NCBI GenBank assembly: GCA_027579435.1
Contig: JANBPK010000919.1
Coordinates: forward strand, 558,001-622,000
Direction: 5' to 3'
Length of the DNA stretch: 64,000 bases
Source of the DNA: Candolleomyces eurysporus
Lineage: Eukaryota; Basidiomycota; Agaricomycetes; Agaricales; Psathyrellaceae
The notes below the pieces were generated by a model. The model saw nothing but the letters and a program-made list of their open reading frames with translations, was not told the DNA's origin and searched no databases. Positions within the stretch are counted from its first letter, which is position 1; each line of letters begins with the position of its first letter. Shown one piece after another: positions 23,978 to 36,114 of the stretch. A program made the translations under genes and the position numbers.

Positions 23978-25184
23978 ATGGATATCCTTTCTTCCCCCGT
24001 TCCCCAAATTTCTATTTCTCTCGCCCCTCCCGAAGAGGTCCCCGTCGAGCCTTATTCACCGTTTGGAAGCACCTCCTTCAACCTCCCGTCTCAGCCAGAG
24101 GATACTTTCCGACCTCTCCATTTGACTCCGCCGCCCACCAGCACCAGGTTTCCTAGGCCCCTTTCGCCTCTCAGTGCGTCCCAGGGCTCTCCAGTTGAAC
24201 GTCGAAAGCCAACTGGCCTGGGACTCGATAAGACGTCCTTCGATGCCCTTCTCCAATCTTCCAAGGAGAAACCGGCCAAAAAGGACCTGTCCGATTTGCG
24301 CAAGGAGGTTGCGTTGAAGGCTCACAAGAACAGGCAAGGTGCGTTACAACCTCGCCCATCGCCCTGGTGCATGCGTTGTTGACATGTGGCTATAGCCGAG
24401 CGTCGGGCGTTGTTTTTGTCCAAGGTCCTCGCACCGCCCTCGCCTACCGCAGCAGTGACCCCAAAGACTCCTCCCGAGTCACCTTCCATTTTCCACTACC
24501 GTCTGCCCTCACCAGGTCTCGTCTCTCCGATCGTACATTACGAATCCTTGCACGATCAAGATGACCAGAATGGGATCTCGCCGTTCCCGTGCAAACCATG
24601 GGTTGAGCAAGTCGACTTCAGGCTTCTCAAGAAACGTCGTGGCCTCCCTTCCTTGGAACAAATCACTGCTCGTATGAACTTGCAGGGTCGCAATGACAAG
24701 GCTACACAGAGTGCTNCCCCCAACAGTCTCCGAGCCGCAGCCTCGACTTGTCGTAGGCCGATTGAAGATGCCGATTCGCAACAGCACTACCCCAACTATC
24801 ACGATCTCTCCGTTCCCCGACGTACACGGGTGCGAAAAGCCCTTGCCACCTGTCCCTCCCAGATCTCCTTTGTTGACCACACCATCGGATCTGCAAGTGA
24901 CAACCCTCGTTGTCCCACGCTCGCAATCTACTTCTCCCACTGAACTCACCCAAGTGAATTTGTTGGCCCTGAACTCGCGAGAAACCCGCTCATCCGCCAT
25001 GTTGAAGACCCTTAGGAGACGAACTCAGTCTGCTCTATTCCACGATCAAGCCCGGCGGCCCATTCTCAATACCACCGAAGAAATGAAAGCCTCGAGGCGT
25101 CATAGCGCTCCGCCTGATAGCATTCCTTTCAGCAAACGCTCGGGCTTCGAGCACCCGATTCTCTCGCTCCCCGGCGCCTTCTAG
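23978..25184 (+). CDS. Uncharacterised Ser/Pro-rich protein
   Basis: Two exons; the intron just after KAHKNRQ (around 24337) rejoins at AERRALFLSKVLAPPSP. About 380 residues, largely disordered, with a lysine-rich helix (KKDLSDLRKEVALKAHKNR), the segment FPCKPWVEQVDFRLLKKRRGLPSLEQ and a proline-rich centre (EKPLPPVPPRSPLL) that could bind SH3 domains. The N at 24716 breaks the frame; removal joins TQSA to PPTVSEPQPRLVVGR, so the gene is intact. The DF-LLKKRRGLPSLEQI segment looks conserved in character and is the best candidate for a functional core. I do not recognise a family. Confidence 0.65.
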
Positions 25185-25754
25185 AATGTTAGAGTGGGAA
25201 TTTCTTCGCTGGAATTGAATTGGTGTCACGGATTGTAGTCGTTATACATGTCGCCTTCTTGGTTTGAGTTCCCTCGTTTGTTTTTGTGTGGGCTTTGTTC
25301 CAAACAATCTTTTTTTTATACATCTTCTATCGGGCAGGAGAGGCTTCGGCCTCTCGCNTTTTTTTACTAGTCGTTGGCAGGCAGGCCTGGATTCTTAGTC
25401 TCTCGTTCATGTACTTTTTTTGTGTACCTATATTATTTAGTCTGCGTCCTAGCTTGGCGTAGACGTATGATCTTAAGTACGTGAAAATGATATATATATG
25501 TGTGTAAAATGAACTGCTTGGTGCAGCTGCTTAAAGTGTTTTCAACCAAAAGCCCCAGATCCCAGAATGCCCGAAATGAAGAGAAATCAAATAGTACAGG
25601 AGAAGCAAGTCCGTTGCAAAGGTTATCAAATCGGCAGATAATACAAGGAAAAGAGTACAAGGAAACGAGAAATCAGTACAATGACACGGCTCTTCGACGG
25701 CAGCGAGCACCGGGCGTGCCTAGGATAATTGATGGGTGTCACTGGCAGTCGGCA
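25185..25754. other. Convergent 3' regions
   Basis: AT-rich spacer with an N at 25358 beside a T run and a short TA repeat near 25490. It separates the stop codons of two convergent genes. No gene seen. Confidence 0.5.
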
Positions 25755-27702
25755 TTATGGCATAAATTGCCTTGTAATCCGACGATTTTCCAGATCCTCT
25801 GGAGTAGCAGGCTGTTCACCGAGCTGCTTGAGGACTTTGAGGCGGCGGCCTGTTTGCAGAATCGAAATCGTAAACCAGCCCAGCAAGNAAAAAAGTTGGA
25901 ATAGCACGTACTGTAATCGAGCAGGACGTGTTGACTATCGACCTCACCGTCCGAGTCCTCCAACGGATCAGTTGTAGTGGCGACGATCCACGCGTCTGGA
26001 ACAAAAACGGAGTTAAGATTAATTAAACATGATGCCATGAAGGAAAAGGTGGATTCAACGAGTGCAAAGGACACAGCACTCACGTTCTAACATGCTGCGT
26101 TGGAGTAGGCGGGGGGCCAACTGAGGCACATGTTCTTCCGTCACTGCTGTTAGGGGCGGCCTTTCACTTCTTGACTGTTCGACTGGAAAGGGAGCGGTAC
26201 TGCCACCCGCTTGTTCGCTTGTCGGAGTATCGTGTTGGCTTGAAGTTGGGACGTAATACAAGAACGCCGTTTCATCCTTTGGAGCCTCGTAGGCGTGTCT
26301 TTGCGCGCGACGACCTGTCCCTGTTTCTTTAACCCCAAAGTGTGTTCATTCCTCTCCATGGTGGAGTTTCAGAAAGAAACGATCAAGTGGCTCACCCGAG
26401 ATAAACAACGGAGCGGTATTCCTTCCCATCCTCTTATCGAGGTCGAATGATTGGACCAGTTGCTGTAAGAAACCATTGCGCTTGGCGGACATTGTCCGAC
26501 CCCATTGAATTTCTTCCAGGGTGTCCACGTTTTCCTGCGCTTGTTCCTCTTCGGTTAGTCGACGCAGTAAAGGGGCCTTGCCAGGATGCTTTTGAGCGAA
26601 TTTGTCGGAAAAAGGGTTTGGGCCATCAGACGTTTCCAGATAATAATGCATCAGCCATAGAAATGCCTGACTGCGCTCATATGACGCCAGTGCCTTCCCT
26701 GGAAGGAATAGATCCAAAAAGTTGAGGTTCCCGTCAAAGTGCACAGCGGCGAGAGGCTGTTGTGTGATCGAAGGTAGAAGCCAGACGAAGGAGGCGTGGT
26801 CGCAAATTCAGTTGAGTCACGACGAACGAAGAAGGTAAAAAGGGATGATGGACAAAAACACGACACCTACCGCTGCGTGATTTGATAGGACGAATATAAG
26901 GTTAACGACACTGGTTGGTGGGTGTTGACCTTCTTTCTTCGGAATTGGAAAAAGGAGGGGGGGAAAGGTGCTCGATGAAGTGATCCCGTGAACGAGGGCA
27001 GAGATAACGTACACGTTTTGCGAGGATTTCCTCCGGGGTTGAGGGTGGAACACCCTTGGTCTCCGAAGGCAGCAGGGCGGCCTTGAGGCAGTTTTTTTAT
27101 CCTGGGAGCGTCTTGTGCATTCCCATCCGTCTTTTGCAGAGAAGGCACTGGATGGTACGTCCGTAGTGCCGTCTTCATCTCTGGGAAGACTGTCCGGAAA
27201 TGAGTCCATAACACGGTTGGATGGAAAAGGGACGCTTGTCTTACAGGCCATGGTGGTGTTGATTCGTCCAACGTTCGTGAGCAACGAAATTTTGGCCAAC
27301 TCCAGCGCGAATGCCGGGGTTTCCGTCATCTTATCCTTGAGGACCTTGGAGCATTTACTGGAGTTGTATAGCGCCGACACATAAAGGTCGCTGAATGTAA
27401 CCATCTCCGGACCTGTGCCTTGGGCATTGGGCTGGGTGAAGACGGCCTTGTCATTGGAAAAAATATAAGAGAGGAGATCATATTGAACGTCGTCCCGAGT
27501 TAAGGGTTCAGCATCATTCCGCTTGATAGGCAGCGCCTTGCGGCTGAGATAGCCAACTCTGTATATAGATCAGCCAGAGAAAATGCAGTTAGAATTCAAA
27601 GCTGGGGCGGAAAAAGACGGCCAGAACGAACGGGGGAATGGGCTCTGGAGGCCAGACAGCAGAGACCCCTCGCGCACTAGAAGGCCCAGAGGTGGGAGTC
27701 AT
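25755..27702 (-). CDS. Ies1-like protein, probable INO80 chromatin-remodelling subunit (copy A)
   Basis: The conserved core reads EPLTRDDVQYDLLSYIF, MVTFSDLYVSALYNSSK, LKDKMTETPAFALELAKI, LLTNVGRINTTMA and, after an intron, FFPEMKTALRTYHPVPSLQ and NAQDAPRIKN. Further on come SVVNLIFVLSNHA and VHFDGNLNFLDLFLPGKA, then a polar tail and short last exons HAWIVATTTDPLEDSDGEV and RRLKVLKQLGEQPATPEDL. I associate this core with fungal proteins annotated as Ino eighty subunit 1, a nuclear remodeller component; that assignment is from memory. The first exon (start 27702, MTPTSGPS) and its splice to GYLSRKALPIKR are tentative. An N at 25888 lies in an intron and one at 27735 upstream. A homologue lies at 36115-38010. 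Confidence 0.65.
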
Positions 27703-28216
27703 GAGGAAAGATACGCTTGGACACGAGGCAAGGTNCCCCCCTTACACGTCAAATCAGAGAAACCAATGTGACGCGAGAGGAAGAGGCGCTGAAAAGTAGG
27801 GATCTCACGTGTAGACACGATGCGGTCTTGGACCTATATGAGATACAAGAGAAGAAAGAGTTGATGCGATTCGGGGAGACTGCGCTGGCAAAGCAACGCC
27901 AGAAAAGACAAGACGAGAACGCAAAGAAGGACGCGGGAAGAGCGCCGCCAGGCAACGAGGCCCAAGCAGTCTCTTATATCTGGAAACGGTCGCCGCCTCG
28001 TCAGCAATAATCCAGACAGATGCAGGGCAGATATACGATTTGATATCGACAAGACGAATGTGCCTGCGGTACTAATTTCAAGTTCTGTTCATCGTGAGCG
28101 TTTTCATTGAGGGTCTCCCGATCGGGCATAAAGCATGCCGTATCTTGGTCATCCTCCCCTTTTCCCACGGCTACTCTTATTTCACTTCTGTGCACCAGCG
28201 CTTCGCCACGTCCAAC
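27703..28216. other. Divergent intergenic region between copy A and TIM8
   Basis: About 510 bases with an N at 27735 beside a C run. A plus-strand frame (27717-28010) is charged and lysine-rich but has no homology I recognise and no convincing start context. Probably promoters only. Confidence 0.4.
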
Positions 28217-28635
28217 ATGTCCGATTCACTCCAGCTCGATGCCGCAACCCAGGTCCGTGTTCGATTCCCGTGCCTTTTCCCGTCTCTCCCTGACAATGCC
28301 CACAGAATGAGCTCCAGAAATTCATAGCCCAGGAAACTGCACAGGTGCGGCCGCTGTCGTCTCTTCCCGGCCTCATCTCACCTGCCCCCAGAGAAAAGTC
28401 AACGAAAGCGTGCAAAAGTTCACCTCCCTTTGCTGGGACAAGTAAGTGGCAACCTCTCCGTCTTTCTCCCATGCCTCATCTCCGCAGGTGCATCAAACAA
28501 GTCAACTCGGGGCGGCTTGCTCCTTCTGAATCGGACTGCCTTACCAACTGTGTCGGCCGATTCCTCGACGCCAGCCTCCAGCTCGTCCGTGACGTAGAGA
28601 ACAAACGCAGTCTCCTGGGTTCAAGTGGTCTATAG
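28217..28635 (+). CDS. TIM8: Mitochondrial import translocase subunit TIM8 (small Tim)
   Basis: Intermembrane-space chaperone that, as a Tim8-Tim13 hexamer, escorts hydrophobic precursors to the TIM22 machinery. Four exons splice to a 90-residue protein: MSDSLQLDAATQ, NELQKFIAQETAQ, RKVNESVQKFTSLCWDK and CIKQVNSGRL onward. The twin Cx3C motifs are CWDKC and CLTNC, separated by 15 residues, followed by VGRFLDASLQLV. Length and spacing fit the family exactly. Three introns in a 419-base gene are notable. The stop is 72 bases from that of the convergent acyltransferase. Confidence 0.94.
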
Positions 28636-28707
28636 TATAAAGGTACTCGATAGCAAAAGTCCATGGACATGGTGCGCCCACTATAATACACACATACATA
28701 GGTTCCG

Positions 28708-30190
28708 TCACCCCGACCGCAAACGTTTCCACGAGTATGCAAGCGCCGCGGGCCAGAAGAAGCAAAACGCATCCAGGATCTCCAGCTTCCGATCAAGTTG
28801 GATGGGAATATTGAGCTTGGGTGGTGCAGGGTCTTTCGAGAAAGAACCTGTCTCGTGGAAACGCCCGATAGATTCGTCCTTCTCTTGCCACAGCTCTCGG
28901 AGCCAAACATCGAATGTCTCTTTCTCATTCGAAGGTATCTCCACCTCGACAACGCCCTTTTGTTTCGTCGCGCCGTCGACGGGAGTGGGTTTCGAAGCAG
29001 AGAGGTCGCCGATGGGAACCTGGCCCTTCACGTCGAGCAGTCGCAGGTGTATGTGAATCTCTGGCGGTGGGACGCCATCTAGAAAGATGGATCGCAAGGT
29101 ATAGTAGCTCTGGCCGTATCTCGCGGGTGGGACTCCTGGGTATACGACAGTCATGTCCAACAGCTTGAGACTGGGTATGCGCGGTGAGAGCGATCGCAGG
29201 GTGTAGTGAAGGCCCGTGGACCTCGGCAACAGCACATGCGTCAAGTCTTTCTGTAAAGCAAAACTTGAGTTCTCAGCGTTGGGCGGTGTGCAAAGTCAGG
29301 CTTACAACCCCAATCTTGTCTGCGAATTTCTTGCTTATTGGTCTTGTGTTCTGGCTGACCAAGGTCCCTTCGGGATACAAAAGGAAGCAGAATGGTCGGT
29401 GTTCCGCCTCAGCGGCCCTCCCCAACCGGGTGAGGTCAGACGCGAGTTGAAGTCTGTCGGAGGCCCAGGACCGTGCCAGGAAGATGAAGTTGAAGAATTG
29501 CATCCCCTGAGCAGAGTGAGAATGATGTAACGAGAGATTTGGAAACTGCGCACCCATCCAACCACGGGTACCCACCGCAAACTCTTCTTCAAAGTAATGT
29601 ACATGTATCGATGAATCCCGGCGCGCGGACTCAGGAAATAAGTGAAGCACCACGCGTACCACCAGTCGGCATAGATCTACAGGACATGATAAGATACTCG
29701 GGTGACTGTGGAAGCTCGTGGAAGTGACTCACCTGGTGGTTGGCGATAAGGACCAACTTGGTTGGAAAGTCCAACCCAGTTATACGGCCGTTTTCATCCC
29801 TGATCGTATACTTCTCAATATCTTCATCGGTAAACTTGCCTACTCCCTCTCGTTCAAATGTTACAACCAGCTGAGTCTGCGCAAACCACTGGCACATGAG
29901 GACTGGCGCCCATTAAGTCGCACTCTCAAACGAGGTGTAGAAACGGCATACGTACTCTGAAGACAACCGAATGCTCCTTTAGTGTATCTAATTCCAGAAT
30001 AGTAAAGCTTCCTGGTGGACCGAAAGGGGAGGAGTCTCAAGGGCAGTAGGAACAATAGCTGAGACCCATTAATCATGAGGCATCCAAGGTCGAAGAGGAC
30101 GACAAAGAGGGTAGCCAGGAAGGTCCTGCGCCATGTTTGAGGGGCTCTAGCAGGGATTGGAAGGGTGTATGGAGGCGTTGGAGACGACAT
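28708..30190 (-). CDS. LPLAT-family acyltransferase (1-acyl-glycerophosphate/lysophospholipid type)
   Basis: Membrane acyltransferase of phospholipid synthesis or remodelling. The start MSSPTPPYTLPIP (30190) is followed by a hydrophobic helix (LATLFVVLFDLGCLMI) and LLFLLPLRLLPF. The catalytic motif NHQ-IYADWWYAW (NHxxxD form) is created by splicing, and a later motif reads LLYPEGTLVSQNTRP. After it come KDLTHVLLPRSTGLHYTL and MTVVYPGVPPARYGQSYY. The soluble C-terminus ends AYSWKRLRSG. Overall layout resembles yeast Cst26 and animal LCLAT1-type enzymes. At least four introns. The acyl acceptor cannot be told from the sequence. Confidence 0.87.
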
Positions 30191-30892
30191 GGCGGTGGGC
30201 AGCAGGCACCGCTGGAACGAAAACCAAGCCAACACTTACGGAGGGCACTTCCCCTCATTCGGTTATAGCACGCCTACGGCGCTGCGGCGAGTCGATCATG
30301 CACGTCGTTATCACGTGTTGATGGCTTTAGTGAGACTCGGACTCGAAGCGATGACGGAGTAGGGTTGCTACACCCGGGACTCAAAACAATACTTGGCTGG
30401 GTAAGCTATATATGTCGGAATGAATCCGGGCTGGAAGTCATACTTGATGGGCGATTCTATGGAGGTGGAATTGAATTGAATACAATGACAACAATCAGTG
30501 AAGTAAGATCTGAATTCTTGGACACTCGACAGGATAGCTGGCACTGTCGAGAGATCTAAACAGCCGAAGGTGGTAGTAATCGATTGTTGGCGCGACTGCA
30601 GGCGTCAAGAAGCAGATGTCCGTCTGAGTATCTTCGAGGGAGGCAGGGTTCTTGACAAGAAAAGCAAGAGAGCACCATGAATAGCCGAAAAATCTACATG
30701 TGCCCTAACACGAGCGAGAAACTGTTGTGATCCCGAGGCCAGGTTGACGCGAGGTCCGGAATTGGATCGGCTGGAACCAGAACGTCACAGAGTCATGATG
30801 CATGAAGGGGCTTTGGCTCACACACATACCAGGACTATAAGAACCTCCAACAAACACAGCACATCCAGCATACTCAGCCACGATCGCCACAG
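30191..30892. other. Intergenic region, two divergent promoters
   Basis: About 700 bases. Short frames (for example 30365-30559) lack recognisable content. It must contain the promoters of the acyltransferase (-) and the F-box-like gene (+). Confidence 0.45.
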
Positions 30893-31976
30893 ATGAATCC
30901 CCGCAGCCCTTTTNGTCGACGACTTGATCCCCCTCATACTCGACTCCACCGACCACTGGTGGACACCCGACTACCTTCGGTTGGCATGTGTATCACCATC
31001 GTGGCTCTTCTATGTGCGCAAGAGGCTATATAGCTGTCCTTACGTATGTTCATTTGCCGCCATCGCTTCCCTCGCCAGAACCCTTCAAGAGAACGCGGAG
31101 CTACTGCCACTCGTGTCCGGCATTGAGCTTCGACCGGTGTGCACGAAGCGGTCTGGGGAGGTGTTGACCGCGAAGCAAGCTGCAGGCATCCGGTTTCTGC
31201 TGGGCCTAGAACTGAAGCGGATCAAGCTGGGTGGGCAGCTTGCAAGGAGGGCGGAGCGCTTCTTGAACATGTTGGCATATGCCGAGAACGTTGAGGAGCT
31301 CATCGTTGATGGGGCAGGGTTAGACGATGCGATGGGGCCACTGGCGTCGTTGGAGTGGGATGAAAGTATTCTGTATAGGTTCCCAAGCTTGAAGACGGTG
31401 GAACTGGCAAACCTCGAGCTCGACATTATTCCGTCATCCACTCCTCCGTCCGCCCACGTCCCGATCAATCACCTCATCCTTACAAATGTCGACCTAGCCA
31501 GTGGCAGCTTTCTCTGCCAAATGGGCGCCTCCATCGTCTCACTCTCCATCTGCGCCAAATCCGCCTATGAATATGACGAGCAGGTTAGACTTGCACTCGA
31601 GAATTGCGGTCTCCAGGCTCTGACGTATCAAGTGTGCTCGAGCGGCAAACCGGAGCGCTCATTCCTGGATGCCGATGCCAACATGACGTTTGCGCTGCGC
31701 AGTTTGACCCTGGAAGGGTACGTGGACAGTACCTTCCTTGCGGACCTTACCCTACGCTGCACTGAACTTGAAGAGCTTCGTATCACCGGTCGCTCTGTAG
31801 CAGTGACTGCGCTTGAATGGACAGACTTCATCCGAGGGTACAGCGCTCCTGCCTCTCTCAAACGGTTGGGCCTCCCTGGAGGGACCAACATGCCTCCATA
31901 CGCGAAGTGGTCGGTTGAGGATACCAACGAAATCCATACCGTCGCTGCTTCTCAGGGGATTCAACTTGTTAATTGA
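30893..31976 (+). CDS. F-box-like / leucine-rich protein
   Basis: Single-exon protein of about 360 residues. With the N at 30914 removed it starts MNPRSPFVDDLIPLILDSTD, followed by LRLACVSPSWLFYVRKRLYS: the F-box-like pattern (D-LIPLIL, then C-VSPSW) common in Agaricomycetes. The rest is Leu-rich with irregular repeats (LELKRIKLGGQLARRAERFLN, VEELIVDGAGL, LKTVELANLELDII, LTLRCTELEELRITG). Such proteins usually serve as substrate adaptors of SCF ubiquitin ligases. Target unknown. With the N kept, the first ATG in the main frame would be at 30924 and the F-box N-terminus would be lost. Confidence 0.7.
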
Positions 31977-32397
31977 CAGTTCTTCGTACAAGCATCCTCT
32001 CATTGATATCATTCTGATCGGTTATCATACGTTTCCTACTAGTATACCCACCTCATACTGCTGCTTAGTGTATTTTGCTTGTCTTATAATTCTATTTAAT
32101 AGTAGTGCCTTCCCAACACAAGTATGAGCTGGAGTCATGAGGAGGAGATCGTGGAATTTCAAAGTCGGCTAAAGAGTCCGATTAATATGGTGTGTTGGCT
32201 GATGCGACTTTTTCTGCCCAAAACGTCGTGCCTGACACTGGAGGAGTGTCGCTCTCTGGCAACGCCGGACACCAATCCCTGGGCGTATTTAACAGGCTGG
32301 ACCTCTGCTTCACGATTTCGTCGCTCGTCTCTATTCCTATCGGCTGCTCGCCACAGATACCACAGTCTGCACTCGGCCAGCTGACACGACAAGAACT
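31977..32397. other. Intergenic, same-direction genes
   Basis: About 420 bases. A frame at 32124-32384 (86 codons) has no recognisable motif and overlaps the likely promoter of the next gene. Nothing else seen. Confidence 0.45.
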
Positions 32398-35300
32398 ATG
32401 CGGTCAGCCTTATCGCGGAACTACTCGACGACGAACCAGTCTTCGCAAAGGGCACCACGCAAGAGCTCGTCTTTCCTGTCGCTGAGAAAAGAGAAGGAGA
32501 AGGCCAAGGAAGTGCCAGCATATGCGAACCGTGATATGACCGGTTCTTCAGCTATGCCGCCACCGTCCAGCTATATTGATACCCCTGCAACGTCCACTAA
32601 CCGCCCAGGGAAGGCTAAGGCTCGTCGCGACACCATTTCCAAGGACAGCCCCACCATACCGGCGCCCATTCCGTCTCCCACCACGCCCATAGAGGACGTC
32701 TACGCGTTCCCAAGCGTCGATTCTACAGAAGATCTTACTACGCCGACGCTGAACTCGACACCTGGCAACTATTTGAGAACACGCTCAAGAACAGGGCCTT
32801 CTGGAAAGTCAAATTGGGATTCCGTCGTCAACGTTCCACCCCTTCGCTTTTCCGGATCATCATCCACCTACCGGTCGGGGCCTCGCACTCCTGTCGATTT
32901 CGATGGTTCAGACGAGTCGGTGGAACGCTTCCCTGTCCTTGTGGCCGCACCCGTGCCTGGAGTAGAGACAATGGACGCGTTGGTTGATGGGATGAATGGC
33001 GGCGACTTCATGGGGAGCGGAGGACGGTCAAGACTCGGGATTCCTAGCCACCACCCTCTATACCAGCCGCCACTACCAACTCCCCCACCTGGGGTAGTGC
33101 TGGGAGGAGGAAAAAGCAGAAGACATCGACACACTCGGAAGCCCAGCACCTCAACGGATTCCAGTGAAGACGAAATTCGACACGCTCCTTCTTCAACGTC
33201 CCTAAACTCCAGGCGACGGAAGCATCGCCCCCATACTCCCCGAGCTGCCTCCAGTTCTACATTGGTTCCAACACCCTCCACTCCCCCACCGCTCCCTACC
33301 GCCAGCCCCACGACCCCTACCGCTCCTCCAGTCCCAGCGAAACCGACAGAAAGGATACCAGCACGACCGTCGACGGCACCCTCGCCGGAATATCGAAAAT
33401 CCGTGGTACCTTCAATATCGGAGATCATTCGGACTCATGCACCCGCAGAAGCTCAGGCAAGATCCAAGTTCAGGTCATCATCTATGTTCACTGCAAGCCA
33501 AGGACATGGTCGGAGGACCTGGACAGAAGAACGGGAGCTCCCCACGCCTCAAGAAGAGCTAATATCTAGATCCTCCATAGACAGCGTCGCCGATGAGGTG
33601 CAACAGACCCTACGCAATCAGAAGAGCACGAAGCTACCCCCTGCGCCACCTTCTGCTTTCATGAAGAGGCAGTCGACCTTTTCTGACACCATCAGCCTTC
33701 ATTCACCTCGATCCGATCCCGGTGCCGGGGCTTCCGTGTATTCCTCCTCAGCTGCTTCCTTATATCAGTACCCTTCTCCTGTGGATTCCACCTTCCTTTC
33801 CATGGTAAAACCATCGGCCTCCCAAGCTGTTGCGCAATATCTGCACTCCACCAAATTGACGACACTATTGAAGCTTACACGGCAACCACATGCGTCCCAG
33901 ACCAATCCATTGACAGTGAGCCTGTCCGACTTGGGAAGCCCGAATGGATTTCCTGTGGTTGTGTTCCTTGGGCTGGGGTGTGTGAGGCACATCATGGGTC
34001 TATACGACGAAATGGCCGAATGTCTGGGGCTGAGACTCATTACTATCGACAGGTATGTCCACCAAGATTATTGCAGGAACAGAACTAATGACGGGGCATA
34101 GATGGGGCCTTGGCCGAACAGATTCGCGTTCCAAGTCGTCGAAAGGAATCATCCAGTGGGCGTCTGCCGTGGAGGAAGTGTTGGACATTCTCAATATTCG
34201 AGAGTGCAGCATCATGGCCCACTCTGCTGGTGCCCCCTATGCGCTGTCGTTTGCCAACAAGGTTCCATCCCGTATCCGTGGAGATATCTGCCTGCTCGCC
34301 CCATGGGTAGGCGGTAGTGAAAACAGTAAGCTTTGGTAGCATTTTGTTGATTCGGTGCTTACCTTTTTGGCTTTTAGGCGGTTATAGGTGGCTGAAGTAC
34401 GTTCCTAATGGCATTCTGAAGACAGCGCAAGCAGCGGAGTGGAAGATCCAGGCATGGATGATAGGGAAGCCCCCGACGATCGCGTATGAGGGCATTGGGT
34501 ATACGGCGCCGAAAAAGGAGGTTCCAAAAGAGTGGACATCCAACACCAATCCCTCATCACCTAAAGCTAAAGGATACGTATCTTTGCATCGGGCTCAGTC
34601 AATTGGTGGCAGATCAAGGCCAAGCATCGGATCGAGCACCTTTAGCGAGTACGACGACCTTCGCGATTTCGATGGGAGGTTCGAGAGTCGCAGCACACTC
34701 GGACAAGAGAGTCGTACGCCATCCGAGTTCGGGGGTCACGATCCCCTTCATAACGGGATGTTTATTGGAAAGAGGAAGACTTCGCGCGGGTTTTTGAACC
34801 GGTTGAAAGGTTCGACCTCTGGTAAATCGGAAGAAAAAGACAAGTCTCCCTCTTCTGGGTCGAAGAAGCTCAAGGGCCTTCGTTCCATGTCGTCTTTGAA
34901 GAGCAAGGGTAGTCTATCCAGGAAATCGGAGTCGACAAAGTCGAGCCCCCAACCCCCACCGACGCTGCAAATAGAAGTTGGACTGGGCCTAGAAGACCTC
35001 GCTTGGGTGAAGTCTATCGATGGGCCCCCTAGTGAAGCCAATCTTTCTCGCACAGCGACTCCATCGCCCTCATCAGCCAGCCACAGTCCTTATTTGCGGT
35101 CAAACGGACATCGATCTATTTCATTCACTTCATCATCATCCAAGATGCCTGCGTCGATGCCTTCGTCACCTTCGCCGAGTGCCGTCACCACTAATTACGC
35201 ACCTGGGAATGGACCTCAAAACTATCAGGCGGCGCTGGGGAACGCGCTATTGGCTGCTTCGCATGCAGAATCGTCGAAGGGAACGCACAACGATTTGGTG

Positions 35301-35579
35301 CAGATTCTGAACCATGACAACCAGCCGTGGGGATTCTCTTATGCAGCATATCCGCACAATGTCCGCGTGTGGTATGGCGACAAAGACGAGAAGATCGCAG
35401 AGAACGCTGTCCGATGGATGGAAAGGACAATGGGCAACGATAAATGTGCTGTCAGGGTCGTCAGGGGTGCTGATCATGGACTTATGTATAGGAGCAGTGT
35501 TGTGATTGAGGTTCTGGAGTGGTTGCTTGATGCTTGGAGGGATAAGGAGAGGCAGGAGCCGTTCGCTGGTCTCCAGTGA
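32398..35579 (+). CDS. Alpha/beta-hydrolase with long disordered N-terminus
   Basis: About 1,020 residues in three exons. The first 480 residues are Ser/Pro/Arg-rich and disordered (for example VPTPSTPPPLPTASPTTP). The hydrolase fold begins near NPLTVSLSDLGSPNGFPVVV and LGLGCVRHIMGLYDEMAECLG; splicing gives DRWGLGRTDSRSKS, then the nucleophile elbow IMAHSAGAPYALSF (AHSAG rather than strict GxSxG). A large Ser/Lys-rich insertion (about 34520-35280) splits the fold. The acid and base candidates lie in VWYGDKDEKI and VRGADHGLMYR. So Ser, Asp and His are all present. Substrate unknown; it is too disordered for a secreted lipase and has no signal peptide. Confidence 0.8.
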
Positions 35580-36114
35580 TGTTTATGTGGATTTCACTTT
35601 CATTCGCTCTATTGTTTATTGATACTTTTACTTTCACTGGCACGTATAGTATTTCCCTTTATTGTCTGCACAATACCCCGTCGTCTGTTACCTTATTCTC
35701 AAAAGAGTTCACTAAGTTGTTGGTTCGGCATTGCAGTCTATACCATGTTTCTCTAATTCCCGGTACATTTGTTACTCCTAGCCTCTTGATTATTTGGATA
35801 CATTACAGTTAGCCTACAGTGACCTCCGTCCTCCCCATCCTATCCTATGCGCACTGTTGTAAATTAGCGTAGTGGCATACAGCGTTTTATTGGTCTCGGC
35901 TCGTCTACGGCCACGTGACTGTGCGGCCTGCGCGACAAGTGAATGATGTTTAAGCTCAAGCTCCTCATTTATACGGCCAGCCCGTTCTACCCTAACGGGC
36001 CACATCACAGCTTTCCTCCCCTCCCTTCCTTCCCAGCCCGGTGAGCGCCCTGCCATCCCACGTCCTCGCCCGTGCTCATCGTCGCTCTCTCATAGCCTTG
36101 TCTCGACGAGCTGC
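35580..36114. other. Intergenic
   Basis: About 535 bases of AT-rich 3' sequence, then a pyrimidine-rich stretch (about 36000-36100) just before the next start codon, as usual in basidiomycete promoters. No gene seen. Confidence 0.45.

Noticed and set aside
25485..25510. TA-rich repeat as a microsatellite or origin
   Set aside because: Only about five TA units in an AT-rich 3' region; no further structure.
27717..28010. Charged plus-strand frame with a coiled-coil-like run
   Set aside because: Contains an N at its start, no homology recognised, and it sits in the divergent promoter of two real genes.
28250..28275. tRNA-like B box (GTTCGATTCCC) inside TIM8
   Set aside because: It falls in the first TIM8 intron, with no A box or cloverleaf partner at the right distance.
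32868..33428. Minus-strand frame of 186 codons inside the hydrolase N-terminus
   Set aside because: Gly/Val-rich translation of proline-rich coding DNA; a shadow frame.
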